Both the position numbers and the translations under genes were made by a program. A stretch of 64,000 nt of DNA from Tanypteryx hageni (Eukaryota; Arthropoda; Insecta; Odonata; Petaluridae). The notes under the pieces are model-generated. The model ran no database searches. It saw only the letters and a list, made by a program, of their open reading frames with translations, and was not told the DNA's origin. This document shows positions 20,901-28,139 of the stretch, one piece after another. The DNA is taken from NCBI GenBank assembly GCA_028673005.1, contig CM054116.1, positions 38,936,077 to 39,000,076 of the forward strand. The letters are read 5' to 3'. How positions within the stretch are numbered: position 1 is the stretch's first letter; each line of letters begins with the position of its first letter.

Positions 20901-23371
20901 CCTGTACACTGGAAGTGTTTCTTCTGCCAGATGAATCGTGGCAGAATCACATTTTGTTATGAATTGATGATTTGACTCAGATCGTAAACAAAAGGAATTT
21001 AGCGAGAAGAAACAAGCACTAAATACGTATTTCGAGAGCCAGACTCATCATCAGTAACTGCAATCAAGTGTGGGCATGTGTGAATTTAAACTGTTATCCA
21101 TTAGCGAGAAAGTGAAATTGGGCAGGAGAGGAAATCGTTAAACTGTACAGGGGGAGTAAGGTACCGGGCCGCAATCGATATTCATAACGGGTTTAAAAAA
21201 ATTGTTGATGAATAGGCTCTCATATTTGTTTTCTTCACGTATTGATTTTAACAGTGTTAAATTCTGGATAGTGATAGGGTGGTTGTTTTCTTGTATATGG
21301 GCAGCTACGCTCAAATTTCAAAACCTGTTATGTCTAAAGTGTGCTAAGTGTTCCTTGAAGCGTGTTTCTAAGTTAGGTTTTGTCTATCTCATGTTCCCCA
21401 AGAAATCTTGTAAATCCATCCTCTCCCTTTCCTTCCCTTCTACTCCCCCCTCCTCTCCCTCTTCTAGAGGGGGAGGGGATGGAGGGAGAGGAGGGGGCTA
21501 TCTCTATCTCCTTCCCATTTCCATCCTCCCCCTCCTCTCCTCCCCCTTTACCTAGTTCCCTTTCCTTCCTCCCCCACTTCCTCCTCCTCTCCCTTCTCCC
21601 CCCTCCCTACTCACCCTCTCCATATCTATTTATCTCTACCTCCTCTTCCCCATTCTCCTGCCCCTCCCCGTCAGCCCTCTCCCCCTCCTCTCCCTTTCCC
21701 TTATCCCCTTCCTCTCCCACTCTCCATCCTTCCCCTCTCCCTCCCCCAGACCCTTCCCCCCCTCTTACTCCCTTCCTCCTACCCCTTTCCTTCTCCCCCT
21801 CCTCTCCCACTATCCCTCCCCCTCCTCTCCCACTATCCCTCCCCCTCCTCTCCCACTATCCCTCCCCCTCCTCTCCCACTATCCCTCCCCCTCCTCTCCC
21901 ACTATCCCTCCCCCTCCTCTCCCACTATCCCTCCCCCTCCTCCTCCCCTTCTCACTCTCCCTCATCCCTTTCCTCCTCTCCCCATCTTCCTCCCTTTTTC
22001 CCCTCTTTCTTCCTCCCTCCTCTCTCTCTCTCTTCTCCCCCTCTCCCTCCCTAATACCCCTCTCCCTCCTCCCCTGCCCACTCCTGTCCCTCACACTTTC
22101 ACTTTCTCGCTAATGGACAAGTTTAAATTCACTTATGCCAACCAGCACACCATACTCGATTGCAGCTACTGATGATGAGAGCCTGGCTCTCAAAGTACGT
22201 ATTTAGCGCGTTTCTTCTCGCTAAATTCCTTTTATGGTCAGAGACAAATCATCAATTCATAGTTTTACTCACCGTAGACTCCTAGTTTCTATTTATCACA
22301 TTTTGTGTTAATTATTGTCCTTTGAAACAAGATTTTATTATTATATGTATTTAAAAGCAACCTTATTATAATTATATGTTGCCTTTTAAGGCAAGATTAT
22401 CATCTCATTTTGTTTATTATATACTAATCTGAAAAAAGTTCTATAAAAATTGTTTGTTTTTAGGATTGAGGGCCGTGGAAAGTCAGTTGTGTGTGAAGCG
22501 ATTATTCCTGCCAATGTGGTGACATCTTTATTGAAAACTTCTGTGCATTCTTTAGTTGATGTAAACATTACAAAGAACATGATGGGATCAGCTATTGCAG
22601 GTAGCATTGGTGGTTTTAATGCTCATGCGGCAAACATCGTCACTGCAATATTCATAGCCACTGGCCAGGTATGAAATAATTGTTTGATAGGTCATTGCTT
22701 TTTTAATTATTTATTTTGTTACAACTGGTAACTTATTATAATATTTCTAGGACCCAGCCCAAAATGTCGGCAGCAGTAATTGTATGACACTGATGGAACC
22801 TTGGGGAGAAGATGGCAAGGATCTGTATGTCTCTTGTACCATGCCTTCTATAGAAATTGGAACTATTGGTGGTGGGACAGTTTTACCTCCACAGGCTGCC
22901 TGCCTTGAAATGCTTGGTGTTAGAGGTTAGCATTTTAGTTTTAGCAACATATGATACAATTTTTTGAGCTCTTCTCCTTGGAATAATTCATTAAAATGTT
23001 TTGGTGCAATTAGACTCAGTACCGTACTTATCCTTATATGATAATGAGTTTAAAATTTTAACTCTTTAGGAGCTCATGCTGAGAAACCAGGAGAAAATGC
23101 AAATACACTTGCAAGGATAGTATGTGGGACAGTTTTGGCTGGCGAGTTGTCATTAATGTCTGCACTTGCAGCTGGGCACTTGGTTAAAAGTCATCTTCGG
23201 CATAATAGGTAATGTTGACAAAAATATGTTTCTTCAGAATGTTTTGTGGAAGATGTAGATTAATGAAAATTTTTCTTATTTTATAGATCGACAGTGTCCG
23301 TCAACTCCTCCGGAACTGAGATGTCACCTAGAAGAACAAATCTACTGAGCCCAAGCCAGAAAAACTCATGA
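977..23371 (+). CDS. HMGCR: HMG-CoA reductase, partial (5' exons left of window)
   Basis: This is the ER-membrane enzyme that reduces HMG-CoA to mevalonate with two NADPH, the committed step of isoprenoid synthesis. Fifteen exons join in phase: 977-1064, 4627-4817, 5374-5480, 5763-5911, 7107-7238, 8484-8653, 16450-16799, 17240-17434, 17736-17983, 20272-20449, 20649-20755, 22464-22668, 22751-22925, 23070-23208 and 23287-23371 (TGA). They give about 838 residues. Comparison with vertebrate HMGCR suggests that roughly the first 85-90 residues (first membrane helices) are encoded left of the window; no such exon is visible in 1-976, and the first exon starts inside a Gly codon (phase 1). Intron 17435-17735 is GC-AG; all others are GT-AG. 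Several introns carry transposons, none inside coding sequence. The identity is very secure; exon ends were read by eye from splice consensus and frame. Confidence 0.97.
3372..4052 (+). repeat. Interspersed repeat family A, copy 1
   Basis: This is one of five copies in the window of an unclassified interspersed repeat. Shared landmarks are a start near TCTCCATAT, then GAGATTTCAACG, GTCCCCTGAACACGTTTTG, GGGTGCTCTAACTC, ATTAATCAAATC and a 3' end GTCATGTGGTGGCCACATAAG. The copies diverge from one another by eye at perhaps 15-20 percent. I see no intact open frame and no obvious terminal inverted repeat. It lies in the HMGCR intron 1065-4626. Confidence 0.7.
7107..7238 (+). CDS. HMGCR: HMGCR luminal-loop exon
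   Basis: This 132-base exon has no open + frame long enough to stand out, but it is flanked by TCGCAG and AA|GTAAGT. It restores the conserved Ser-Arg-Trp that follows the VHAH block: AG from the previous exon plus T, then CGG TGG. It ends ATAATGAA and joins G at 8484 to give [14 protein letters not shown], which aligns with the vertebrate stretch before the last membrane helix. It encodes a glycosylation sequon (Asn-Arg-Thr) as expected for the ER-luminal loop. It is more GC-rich than the flanking intron. Skipping it would also keep frame, so a skipped isoform is possible. Confidence 0.88.
8066..8428 (+). mobile_element. Foldback element with hammerhead-like core, PLE-related
   Basis: Two nearly identical inverted arms of about 90 bases (about 8067-8156 and 8306-8395) flank a centre carrying a hammerhead-like sequence. 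The element is bracketed by an exact 15-bp direct repeat, AACATTGTAGCTTTA, at 8051-8065 and 8429-8443, which is a clear target-site duplication. Its right end (CACCGTAGTCTCC) matches the end of the PLE fragment at 20958-22294 (CACCGTAGACTCC), so the two belong together. No coding capacity. It lies in the HMGCR intron just upstream of exon 8484. Confidence 0.75.
8164..8204 (+). ncRNA. Hammerhead ribozyme-like motif (foldback element)
   Basis: In order: CTA, CTGAAGA, an extra T, stem II GGGAGC-ATA-GCTCCC (perfect 6 bp), GAA, the palindrome ATACGTAT, C, TAG. CTA and TAG can pair as stem I. The palindrome would give stem III in a dimer, placing the expected cleavage after C8201. It departs from the canonical core by A for T in CTGATGA and by the unpaired T before stem II. 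Activity is unproven. Confidence 0.5.
8684..8709 (+). repeat. Family A repeat, copy 2, 5' fragment
   Basis: This sequence (TTTTTACTTTATCCATACAT and neighbours) matches the start of the family A copy at 15528. It is cut at TA by the pogo-like element that starts at 8710; the copy resumes after 14727. It begins only about 30 bases after the donor of HMGCR exon 8484-8653. Confidence 0.5.
8948..9000. repeat. 29-bp tandem duplication
   Basis: GTAAATGTAAGCATAATTTC occurs at 8949 and again at 8978, giving two copies of a 29-bp unit inside the pogo-like element. A GA-dinucleotide run lies just before (about 8901-8916). Confidence 0.7.
10429..10480 (-). ncRNA. Hammerhead-like motif, left PLE arm
   Basis: On the minus strand the arm reads CC, CTGATTA, TGATGAC, AGAGATA, GTCGT, TGAAACGTC, GG. 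The partner arm has the alternative bases, so the consensus is CTGATGA, T, GACGAC-AGAGATA-GTCGTC, GAA, ACGT, C. CC and GG can pair as stem I. Single-base decay in the core probably makes this copy inactive. Confidence 0.45.
10606..10905 (+). pseudogene. PLE protein C-terminus (GIY-YIG endonuclease end)
   Basis: The + frame reads [16 protein letters not shown], then [15 protein letters not shown], then a [10 protein letters not shown] block. DKSAVAEH and [12 protein letters not shown] are hallmarks of the C-terminal end of the GIY-YIG endonuclease of Penelope-like reverse transcriptases. The reverse transcriptase and the GIY-YIG catalytic start are missing (5' truncation). The frame runs on into the pLTR arm and stops at 10905. 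Confidence 0.85.
10938..10976 (+). ncRNA. Hammerhead-like motif, right PLE arm
   Basis: This arm reads CC, CGATGA, T, GACGAC, AGAGATA, GTCATC, GAA, ACGT, C, GG. It is the same design as the inverted arm with different decayed positions (C for T in the core, one mismatch in stem II). The ACGT palindrome would be a two-strand stem III only in a dimer. Confidence 0.45.
13885..14727. mobile_element. hAT MITE with perfect 8-bp target duplication
   Basis: Perfect 16-bp terminal inverted repeats (CAGGGGTGCGCAAACT) bound an 843-bp AT-rich element with no transposase. The 8-bp GTCTAGAG occurs directly on both sides (13877-13884 and 14728-14735), the diagnostic target duplication of hAT transposons. 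It inserted right at the end of the pogo-like element within the family A repeat. Confidence 0.9.
14728..15085 (+). repeat. Family A repeat, copy 2, continuation
   Basis: GAAAGTATTG through GAGATTTCAACG, GTCCCCTGAACATG and TTAATCAAATAATTGC match family A. This is the piece cut from 8684-8709 by the nested insertions. It is truncated at about 15085 where a tRNA-like palindromic repeat starts. Confidence 0.6.
15086..15476. repeat. Palindromic repeat with tRNA-like segments
   Basis: GGGAATAATTTTGAAA at about 15090 is inverted near 15280. AACATCCGCGTTCAGAAATG occurs inverted near 15205 and direct at about 15448. The unit carries GACCGGGAATCGAA (reverse complement of a tRNA T arm) at 15128 and in inverted partner form near 15226. 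This looks like a tRNA-derived SINE or foldback made from two opposed pieces. Confidence 0.5.
15121..15192 (-). pseudogene. tRNA-like sequence (SINE head or decayed tRNA)
   Basis: On the minus strand there is an A-box-like TAGTTCAGTGGTAGAAT and a perfect B box with T arm (GGGTTCGATTCCC). The D arm and T arm resemble tRNA-Gly or tRNA-Ala. The acceptor stem does not pair well and the anticodon stem has mismatches, with a loop that lacks the usual U33. I do not call it a functional tRNA. Confidence 0.5.
15528..16233 (+). repeat. Interspersed repeat family A, copy 3
   Basis: The most complete copy with clear flanks. It starts at TTTTAACTTTCTCCATG and passes through GAGATTTCAACC, GTTCCCTGAACACG and GGGTGCTCTAACTC. 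It ends at the shared ATTACAGGTATGGAGAAAGT and TGGTGGCCACATAAG block. It lies about 215 bases before HMGCR exon 16450. Confidence 0.7.
16450..16799 (+). CDS. HMGCR: HMGCR cytosolic linker exon
   Basis: This 350-base exon, phase 1 to phase 0, joins the last membrane helix to the catalytic domain. The encoded peptide is rich in Glu, Ser and Lys, low complexity and PEST-like in its middle (for example [17 protein letters not shown]), then ends in a more conserved stretch (RTIEECIKI) that corresponds to the start of the catalytic part in other animals. The linker is the most divergent part of HMGCR among animals. The open frame past 16799 is intron read-through, because GAG|GTATTT is the donor. 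Confidence 0.92.
17435..17735 (+). other. GC-AG intron in HMGCR
   Basis: The exon ends TATAGTAAG and the intron begins GCAAGT. This is the strong consensus of the minor GC-AG intron class (AG|GCAAGT). The acceptor is TGACAG before GTGATGGGA. Only this junction gives the conserved [16 protein letters not shown] reading in phase 0; no GT donor near 17434 does. Confidence 0.9.
18057..19995. mobile_element. Pogo/Tigger-like element in HMGCR intron
   Basis: The left end CAGTAAAAACCTCATTATTT and the right end (reverse complement CAGTAAAACCTCCTTACTTC) are inverted ends with TA on both sides (18055-18056 and 19996-19997). Length is 1939 bp. The interior frames do not show a DDE transposase, so it is non-autonomous or badly decayed. 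Confidence 0.75.
21018..21057 (-). ncRNA. Hammerhead-like motif, left arm of second PLE
   Basis: The minus strand reads TTA, CTGATGA, T, GAGTCTGGCTCTC, GAA, ATACGTAT, T, TAG. Both core boxes (CTGATGA and GAAA) are intact. Stem II is weaker (GAG with CTC) than in the partner arm. Confidence 0.5.
21185..21410 (-). pseudogene. GIY-YIG endonuclease remnant (PLE C-terminus)
   Basis: The minus strand reads [20 protein letters not shown], one stop, then [14 protein letters not shown] and later [27 protein letters not shown] and VAAHI..NNH are the conserved core of GIY-YIG endonuclease ends of Penelope-like elements. The upstream reverse transcriptase is replaced by the pyrimidine-rich tract. Confidence 0.75.
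21410..22080. repeat. Pyrimidine-rich tract with 23-bp minisatellite
   Basis: About 670 bases of almost pure C and T on the + strand. Inside it, six copies of a 23-bp unit (CACTATCCCTCCCCCTCC core) start at 21808, 21831, 21854, 21877, 21900 and 21923. The long open frames here are low-complexity artefacts. It is contained within the second PLE fragment. Confidence 0.85.
22166..22205 (+). ncRNA. Hammerhead-like motif, right arm of second PLE
   Basis: The + strand reads CTA, CTGATGA, T, GAGAGCC-T-GGCTCTC (perfect 7-bp stem II), AAAG, TACGTATT, TAG. The stem and CTGATGA are intact, but GAAA has decayed to AAAG, so this copy should be dead. Confidence 0.45.
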
Positions 23372-25170
23372 CAAGATAAAACTCTTACTTGAGTTATCTT
23401 CTTTGAAAGTCTTAAGTATGCCCCATGGGACATGCTGATTCTTATTGGAATACAGTGTACATATTGAGGATTTAGCCCATTTGAAGGCTGAATACCTGCA
23501 CTCATATACAAGACTGCTCGCTCCTTACACACTTATCAACATCTATGAATAAGGAAAATGAAGAAATAAGCTGGATGGCTTCCATTTTCCTTCTCATGAG
23601 GGAGACACATATAGGCCAAAAAACCTCTTTGATGAAATTGTTTGTTAATGCTCATTATAAAGAGTTTAATTTTTGACTGAGTTGCTATTATGGTCATAAA
23701 TTCATTCATAATTTCGTGTTTTTTTTTAATTTGTTATTACTGGATATTATTTTGAGCAGTTCATTAAAATATTGAATTGTTTATCAATTTATATGCTAAG
23801 TGGGTGAATATATTTTTAACTGCCAAGCTGTTAGTATAAATTGGCCAAATTATATTTTAATTTGTTTGAATAACTTCATTTTAAATAAAGACAAACTCTT
23901 GTTAAGTGCTGCTAGAGCAGCAATGTTTGATTTTTAAGTTCAAAGTAAACTGCCTTGTTAGAGGTATTTATTTAATTTATTTATGGTCATAACAGTTGCA
24001 CAACCATTGTCTCAAATCATGAGGTTGGTCTATTCTCAGGATATTTGGTCATGAACATGATCTTGTAAATATTGTATTTTTATTGTGATTACAGAAATAA
24101 TTTTACTCATTTTTTAAAATTACCTTTTTCTGAAGAAATACCATTCCCAGAAGAAGCATTGCTTAGTCATTAAGAAAGATGGCACATTATTGGTTTTAAA
24201 GATAGATCAAATAATGTGATTGATTGGAAATAACACTTAAATAATAGCAGAAGAGTTACGTTACGTTCATTTTCTTAAAATTGTTTTATCATAGTCTAGT
24301 CAGACTTTGTCATCAATGAAATACTTGCTGAAAGTATTTTTATAAAAATAAATATCATCAGAAATTTAATGTTGATTGTCATTATCCTTTTTTCAATGGT
24401 TTCTGTAAAAATAACACTTCAAATTAATTTATTTTAAAAAAATATTAGATATGCTTTAGAATATAAATGATACACAAATTCAGCCCATTCAAGATAGTTT
24501 GACTGACATGCTTCTGTAAGCTTTTATCTAATATAGATAGAGATTGATAATTTTTCAGAGACAATGGTGTATACTCACATTTCCACTGAATGATAAATCT
24601 ACCCATTAATCAGCAAATTTTCTTACTAGAAATAAATCAAGTTTTATAACATTAATGAGCAAATATATTTTGGGAATTTTAAATTCTGTACTTTAATTAC
24701 ATATCATAGATGTTTATCAGAAAACTTAAGTAGCTATTCATACTATTTATTATTGCAGTTTGATTACATTCCGTCCATTTACTCACTTGGAGGACTTTTC
24801 CATTTGACTTAAAAATATCACGGCTGATTTATTATCCCTAATTTCAACTGTTTATCCTAAGAAATGTATTTTTTCTTTTAGTTTTAAAAAAGATTTTTCA
24901 CTTTCCTTCTGTCATGTTTGATGTATTATACATAGCCTATCAAATTCCTTTATGATAATTGAGTTTAAAATTGAGCATGTGTAATTTTCTTAGTTACAGA
25001 GACAGAGGTTATAGATTGACCCCATGAAAATATACCTAGTTTATTTATATTAATTTTTTAAAGTTCATGAATAAATGTATATTTGGGAGGATCACAAAAT
25101 TTATGCAATTAAATTTCTTCATAAAGTTTTCTGATAACCATATTAATGCTGGAGGCTTAAAAGATACATA
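23372..25170. other. HMGCR 3' UTR and AT-rich intergenic DNA
   Basis: Begins with the HMGCR 3' UTR (to about 23.9 kb). The remainder is AT-rich with no recognisable gene, repeat termini or RNA. Confidence 0.6.
23884..23889 (+). terminator. Candidate HMGCR poly(A) signal
   Basis: A canonical AATAAA lies about 510 bases after the HMGCR stop codon, the first canonical copy I see in this AT-rich 3' UTR. Other AATAAA-like hexamers follow near 24.35 kb, so alternative 3' ends are possible. Confidence 0.5.
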
Positions 25171-25577
25171 CATTAATAACTCGATATACGAAGTAGATGT
25201 GTTCCTAAAACTTTGTTTGTATATTGAAACTTCATATATCAAATAACATTACTACAATGGAGTGCGTTCTCAATCTTAATAACTTCACATCTTATAGCAT
25301 AAATCTTTTATTAATTACTAATCACATTTTAAAAAGATTGTAAATTAAAAATTATTATTTATTGTATATAAATTGGAATCACAAAAACTTACACAAATAG
25401 AAGTAAAAACTGGATGTAAATATTCACAGCACTGCATCTCTTCTCCACAGAAACTTACCAGTTCTTGGTAAAAATGTTAGTTATATTGCTGATGGTAAAT
25501 GTAAAATAGATGTCCAAATAAAAAGTTCGTTTAGTGAAACTTCGTATATTGACTATTCGTGTATCGAGGTATTACTG
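25171..25577. mobile_element. Pogo/Tigger-like MITE
   Basis: The left end CATTAATAACTCGATATACG and the reverse complement of the right end (CAGTAATACCTCGATACACG) are imperfect inverted repeats flanked by TA (25169-25170 and 25578-25579). 407 bp, non-coding. Confidence 0.65.
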
Positions 25578-26271
25578 TAATATAATTTGGCTTTCTTTTA
25601 TACTTAAAAGCCAGATTTAATTTCAGGCATTAAAAAATCTGCATTAATTTTTTAAAAGTGTTTCCACCTGAAATAATGATGCAAATAGTCTATTAATTAG
25701 TATTTTAAAGTAAACAATATTATTTTGTATGGTGCAGTTTGTTGGAAAGATGCTTTTGTCCAGATAAATTAAATACAAAACTAATAAATTTGTAAACTCC
25801 GTCACATCAAGTACAAAGGTCTATTGGCATATGTATCCCTAAATTTTGATGGAAGTACAGTAGACCCTACGCAATGCGGTAGTTACATTCCTGAAGCGGC
25901 CTTAGGTAATGTGAATAAATAATATTATATTCAAAATAATATGTATATCAATCTTTTGGGAGGAAAGAAGCAAACGTGGTCTATTAGGAGAACAATCACT
26001 AAAAAACCAAATGAAAACGTGTGAGAGACGAACTATTAGCGGGAAATACTGGACAAATATAAAATACTTTCGAGAAACAAAGTGTGAAATGCACCGGTAT
26101 CAATTTTGTGTGAAAAGTAATTAGGTATCTTCAGCGTTGCGCGAAATACAATGTAAACTAATACTTGAATTCAAACCTTCACACCGGCGATCAATTTTCT
26201 CCCGACACTTCAGTAGAAAGTTGGTGTATGCAACCCGCATGATACTTCGATAGTCGCGCAAGCCTGATGAT
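25578..26271. other. Intergenic DNA with a lone pogo-like end
   Basis: AT-rich and non-coding. CAGTAGACCCTACGCAATGC near 25859 resembles a pogo/Tigger terminus, but I did not find its partner. Confidence 0.4.
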
Positions 26272-26604
26272 CAGAGGTCGGCAACCTACAGCCCTCGGGC
26301 CACATGCGGCCCTCGAGAACGCTTTATGCGCCCCGCAAAGTGAAAAGTGATCAGGAAAATTTCTCATGGGCAATTTTATATTTTTTGAGTAAAATTATGA
26401 TCTTTGAGATTCTCTGGTGAAGTTTTAACGCTAGTAAATTACGTAGGCTTGATTTCGTTCATATGAAATCATAGAATCTCTAGAAAACTTCTGATTTATT
26501 CACTCATCCAGCACGCCGAGGCTTTTTTGACACCCAATGCGTCCCTCCGAAACATTCACAACTGCAAATGTGGCCCGCCATGTAGAAAAGATTGCCGACT
26601 CCTG
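26272..26604. mobile_element. hAT MITE with 8-bp target duplication
   Basis: The left end CAGAGGTCGGCAACCTAC and the reverse complement of the right end (CAGGAGTCGGCAATCTTT) are hAT-type inverted ends. Flanks are CTGATGAT and CTGAAGAT, matching at 7 of 8. 333 bp, with internal GCGGCCCTCG and GTGGCCCGCC blocks typical of such MITEs. Non-coding. A half copy lies at about 47794. Confidence 0.8.
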
Positions 26605-28139
26605 CTGAAGATAGTTACATTTTATCTGAAATAATTTATGATAAAATGTATCCATTTTGTGTCAGTTAAGATCATTATAGATGTATATACAGGTAACTCT
26701 CGTTTTACGCACGTTTGTTTGACGTACTTTTTCCTTAAAAGAAACTCGGTTAATTATGAATTCCAAAATTTCATTGTTGATATTTTACAGCAACATTGGT
26801 TGAATAATCTAGCTGAGGCTGAGTTTGATGATACAATTACCACAAAAATTCGTAGTGAATTTTTATTTACATTGCCGACAGTGCATGCGTATTCCGTCTG
26901 GAAGGTCTCCGATGGGGAGTTGTTACAGTGCGGATGTGATTGGGTGGATTCAGAAAATGAGTAAAAAGCATAAATCTTTGTTGGCAATTCCTGGTACATT
27001 AGAGGCATCTCCATTCAAAGAAGAATACCGTTATAAATGAAATTTTTAATTAAGAACTTCAACAAAAAAATTAAATCCACACTAACAATAAGATTTGTGG
27101 AGACCAATGATTGCTGCTTACGTTGCGTTTGTACGATTGGTATATATTAAGTTGAACGATACCCAACCCGAGGGGGGAGCACAGTAAACGTGAAGATGAA
27201 CCAAAAACACGTCAACTAACTTATCCAACCCGGTGAGGCCGAGTAAAACGTTCCTTTATGTTCCAATTTCCCTTCCCTGGTCCAGCCGAGTTCCAATACA
27301 GTACCTAGTAGCTTCACGTATTTCCAAATCTCGCCACACGGCCACACCGCTTTGTAGTTTCATATCTCGCTCCTTGGGGAGCTGCGGAAGTGTCCCGTTA
27401 ATATCAAAGTACCGGTTGTACAATTATATATCAGAATAGGTAGAAATGTATGCTTAATCACATCTATTACTGCTGGCTTCCTACCTTCTCCCATTTCTTC
27501 ACGAACCATAAATAAAATCTATTGTCTAATTTGAAACTTTGTGGTAGCTCTTTGGGTATGTTAAAATAACAGATAATTGTCACCTATAAGGCTTTAGTGA
27601 TGCAAATAAATAGATTTTAAAATATCTACTGTGTATTACCTGTTATTTTTGATCACCAACATTTTGATTTTATCGTATTTAGTTCTTTTTTCGGCTGTTG
27701 ATTGATGAGGCATGGGCATCAACGTGAAAAGTTTTATTTATCACTTCTATATATAGTTATATTTCATTTAAATTATTGATTATGATAAAATCCAGTGTAT
27801 TTTAAATTATATGAGTATTTTTACGCATCTTAATGTAGTATGTTTTGCATAATTTACAATAAATAACCTTTCGACTCGTAATAACTCTATTGTTGGTCAC
27901 ACCAATAATCGATATATCGTATATAACTTCACAAGACATCCACTTATGTCGTATGTAACTTCACAGATGTATTCGACAGATATAAGACAAATGACTCACG
28001 CAGAGCTCCTCATTTTTTAGCCATTTCTTTCTAAAAATGAACTAAAAGATTAGTTGCTTGTTGAAAGAAACCGAGTATTGATAATGTAGTTTAAATTAAT
28101 ATTACAAGCCTGATTAGTTTGTCTAATTTTTATAAAAAT
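26605..28139. other. Intergenic region upstream of FOCAD
   Basis: Contains a lone transposon-like end (CAGGTAACTCTCGTTTTACG near 26691), a GC-richer patch at 27.15-27.4 kb, and AT-rich DNA up to the FOCAD start. Short frames at 26638-27040 are unlike known proteins. The FOCAD promoter must lie in the right part; a three-codon upstream frame (ATG AAC TAA) sits at 28037-28045. No TATA box stands out. Confidence 0.5.

Larger units (their letters stand above)
20958..22294 (-). mobile_element. Second PLE fragment with inverted hammerhead-bearing arms
   Basis: An exact 12-bp duplication, ATCACATTTTGT, at 20946-20957 and 22295-22306 brackets the element. Inverted arms of about 170 bases (about 20958-21128 and about 22092-22262) share TTTCTCGCTAATGGA, TGCAGYTACTGATGATGAG and TACGTATTTAG. 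Between them are a minus-strand GIY-YIG endonuclease remnant and a long pyrimidine-rich tract. The design repeats that of the PLE at 10386-11052, but the family differs. It lies in the HMGCR intron 20756-22463. Confidence 0.82.
17240..23371 (+). other. HMGCR: HMGCR catalytic domain exons
   Basis: Nine exons encode the soluble HMG-CoA/NADPH-binding catalytic domain. The four catalytic residues known from human HMGCR are all present in context: Glu in [10 protein letters not shown] (exon 17736-17983), Lys in CTDKKPA (20649-20755), Asp in GQDPAQN (split across 22668/22751) and His in LVKSHL (23070-23208). ENVIGY, DAMGMNM and GTIGGG motifs are also present. The C-terminal HNRS motif keeps the Ser that AMPK phosphorylates in vertebrates, encoded right after the last intron (23288-23290). 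The tail after it is short and unlike the human one. Nothing suggests inactivation. Confidence 0.96.

Noticed and set aside
21808..21945. Regular 23-bp repeats, CRISPR-like at first sight
   Set aside because: Units abut without spacers, and the host DNA is animal nuclear DNA.
21380..22054. 224-codon frame on a C/T-rich tract
   Set aside because: Translation of a minisatellite inside a PLE fragment; not a gene.
26638..27040. Overlapping 70-108 codon frames upstream of FOCAD
   Set aside because: No recognised domain and no splice or start context; both strands are open by chance.
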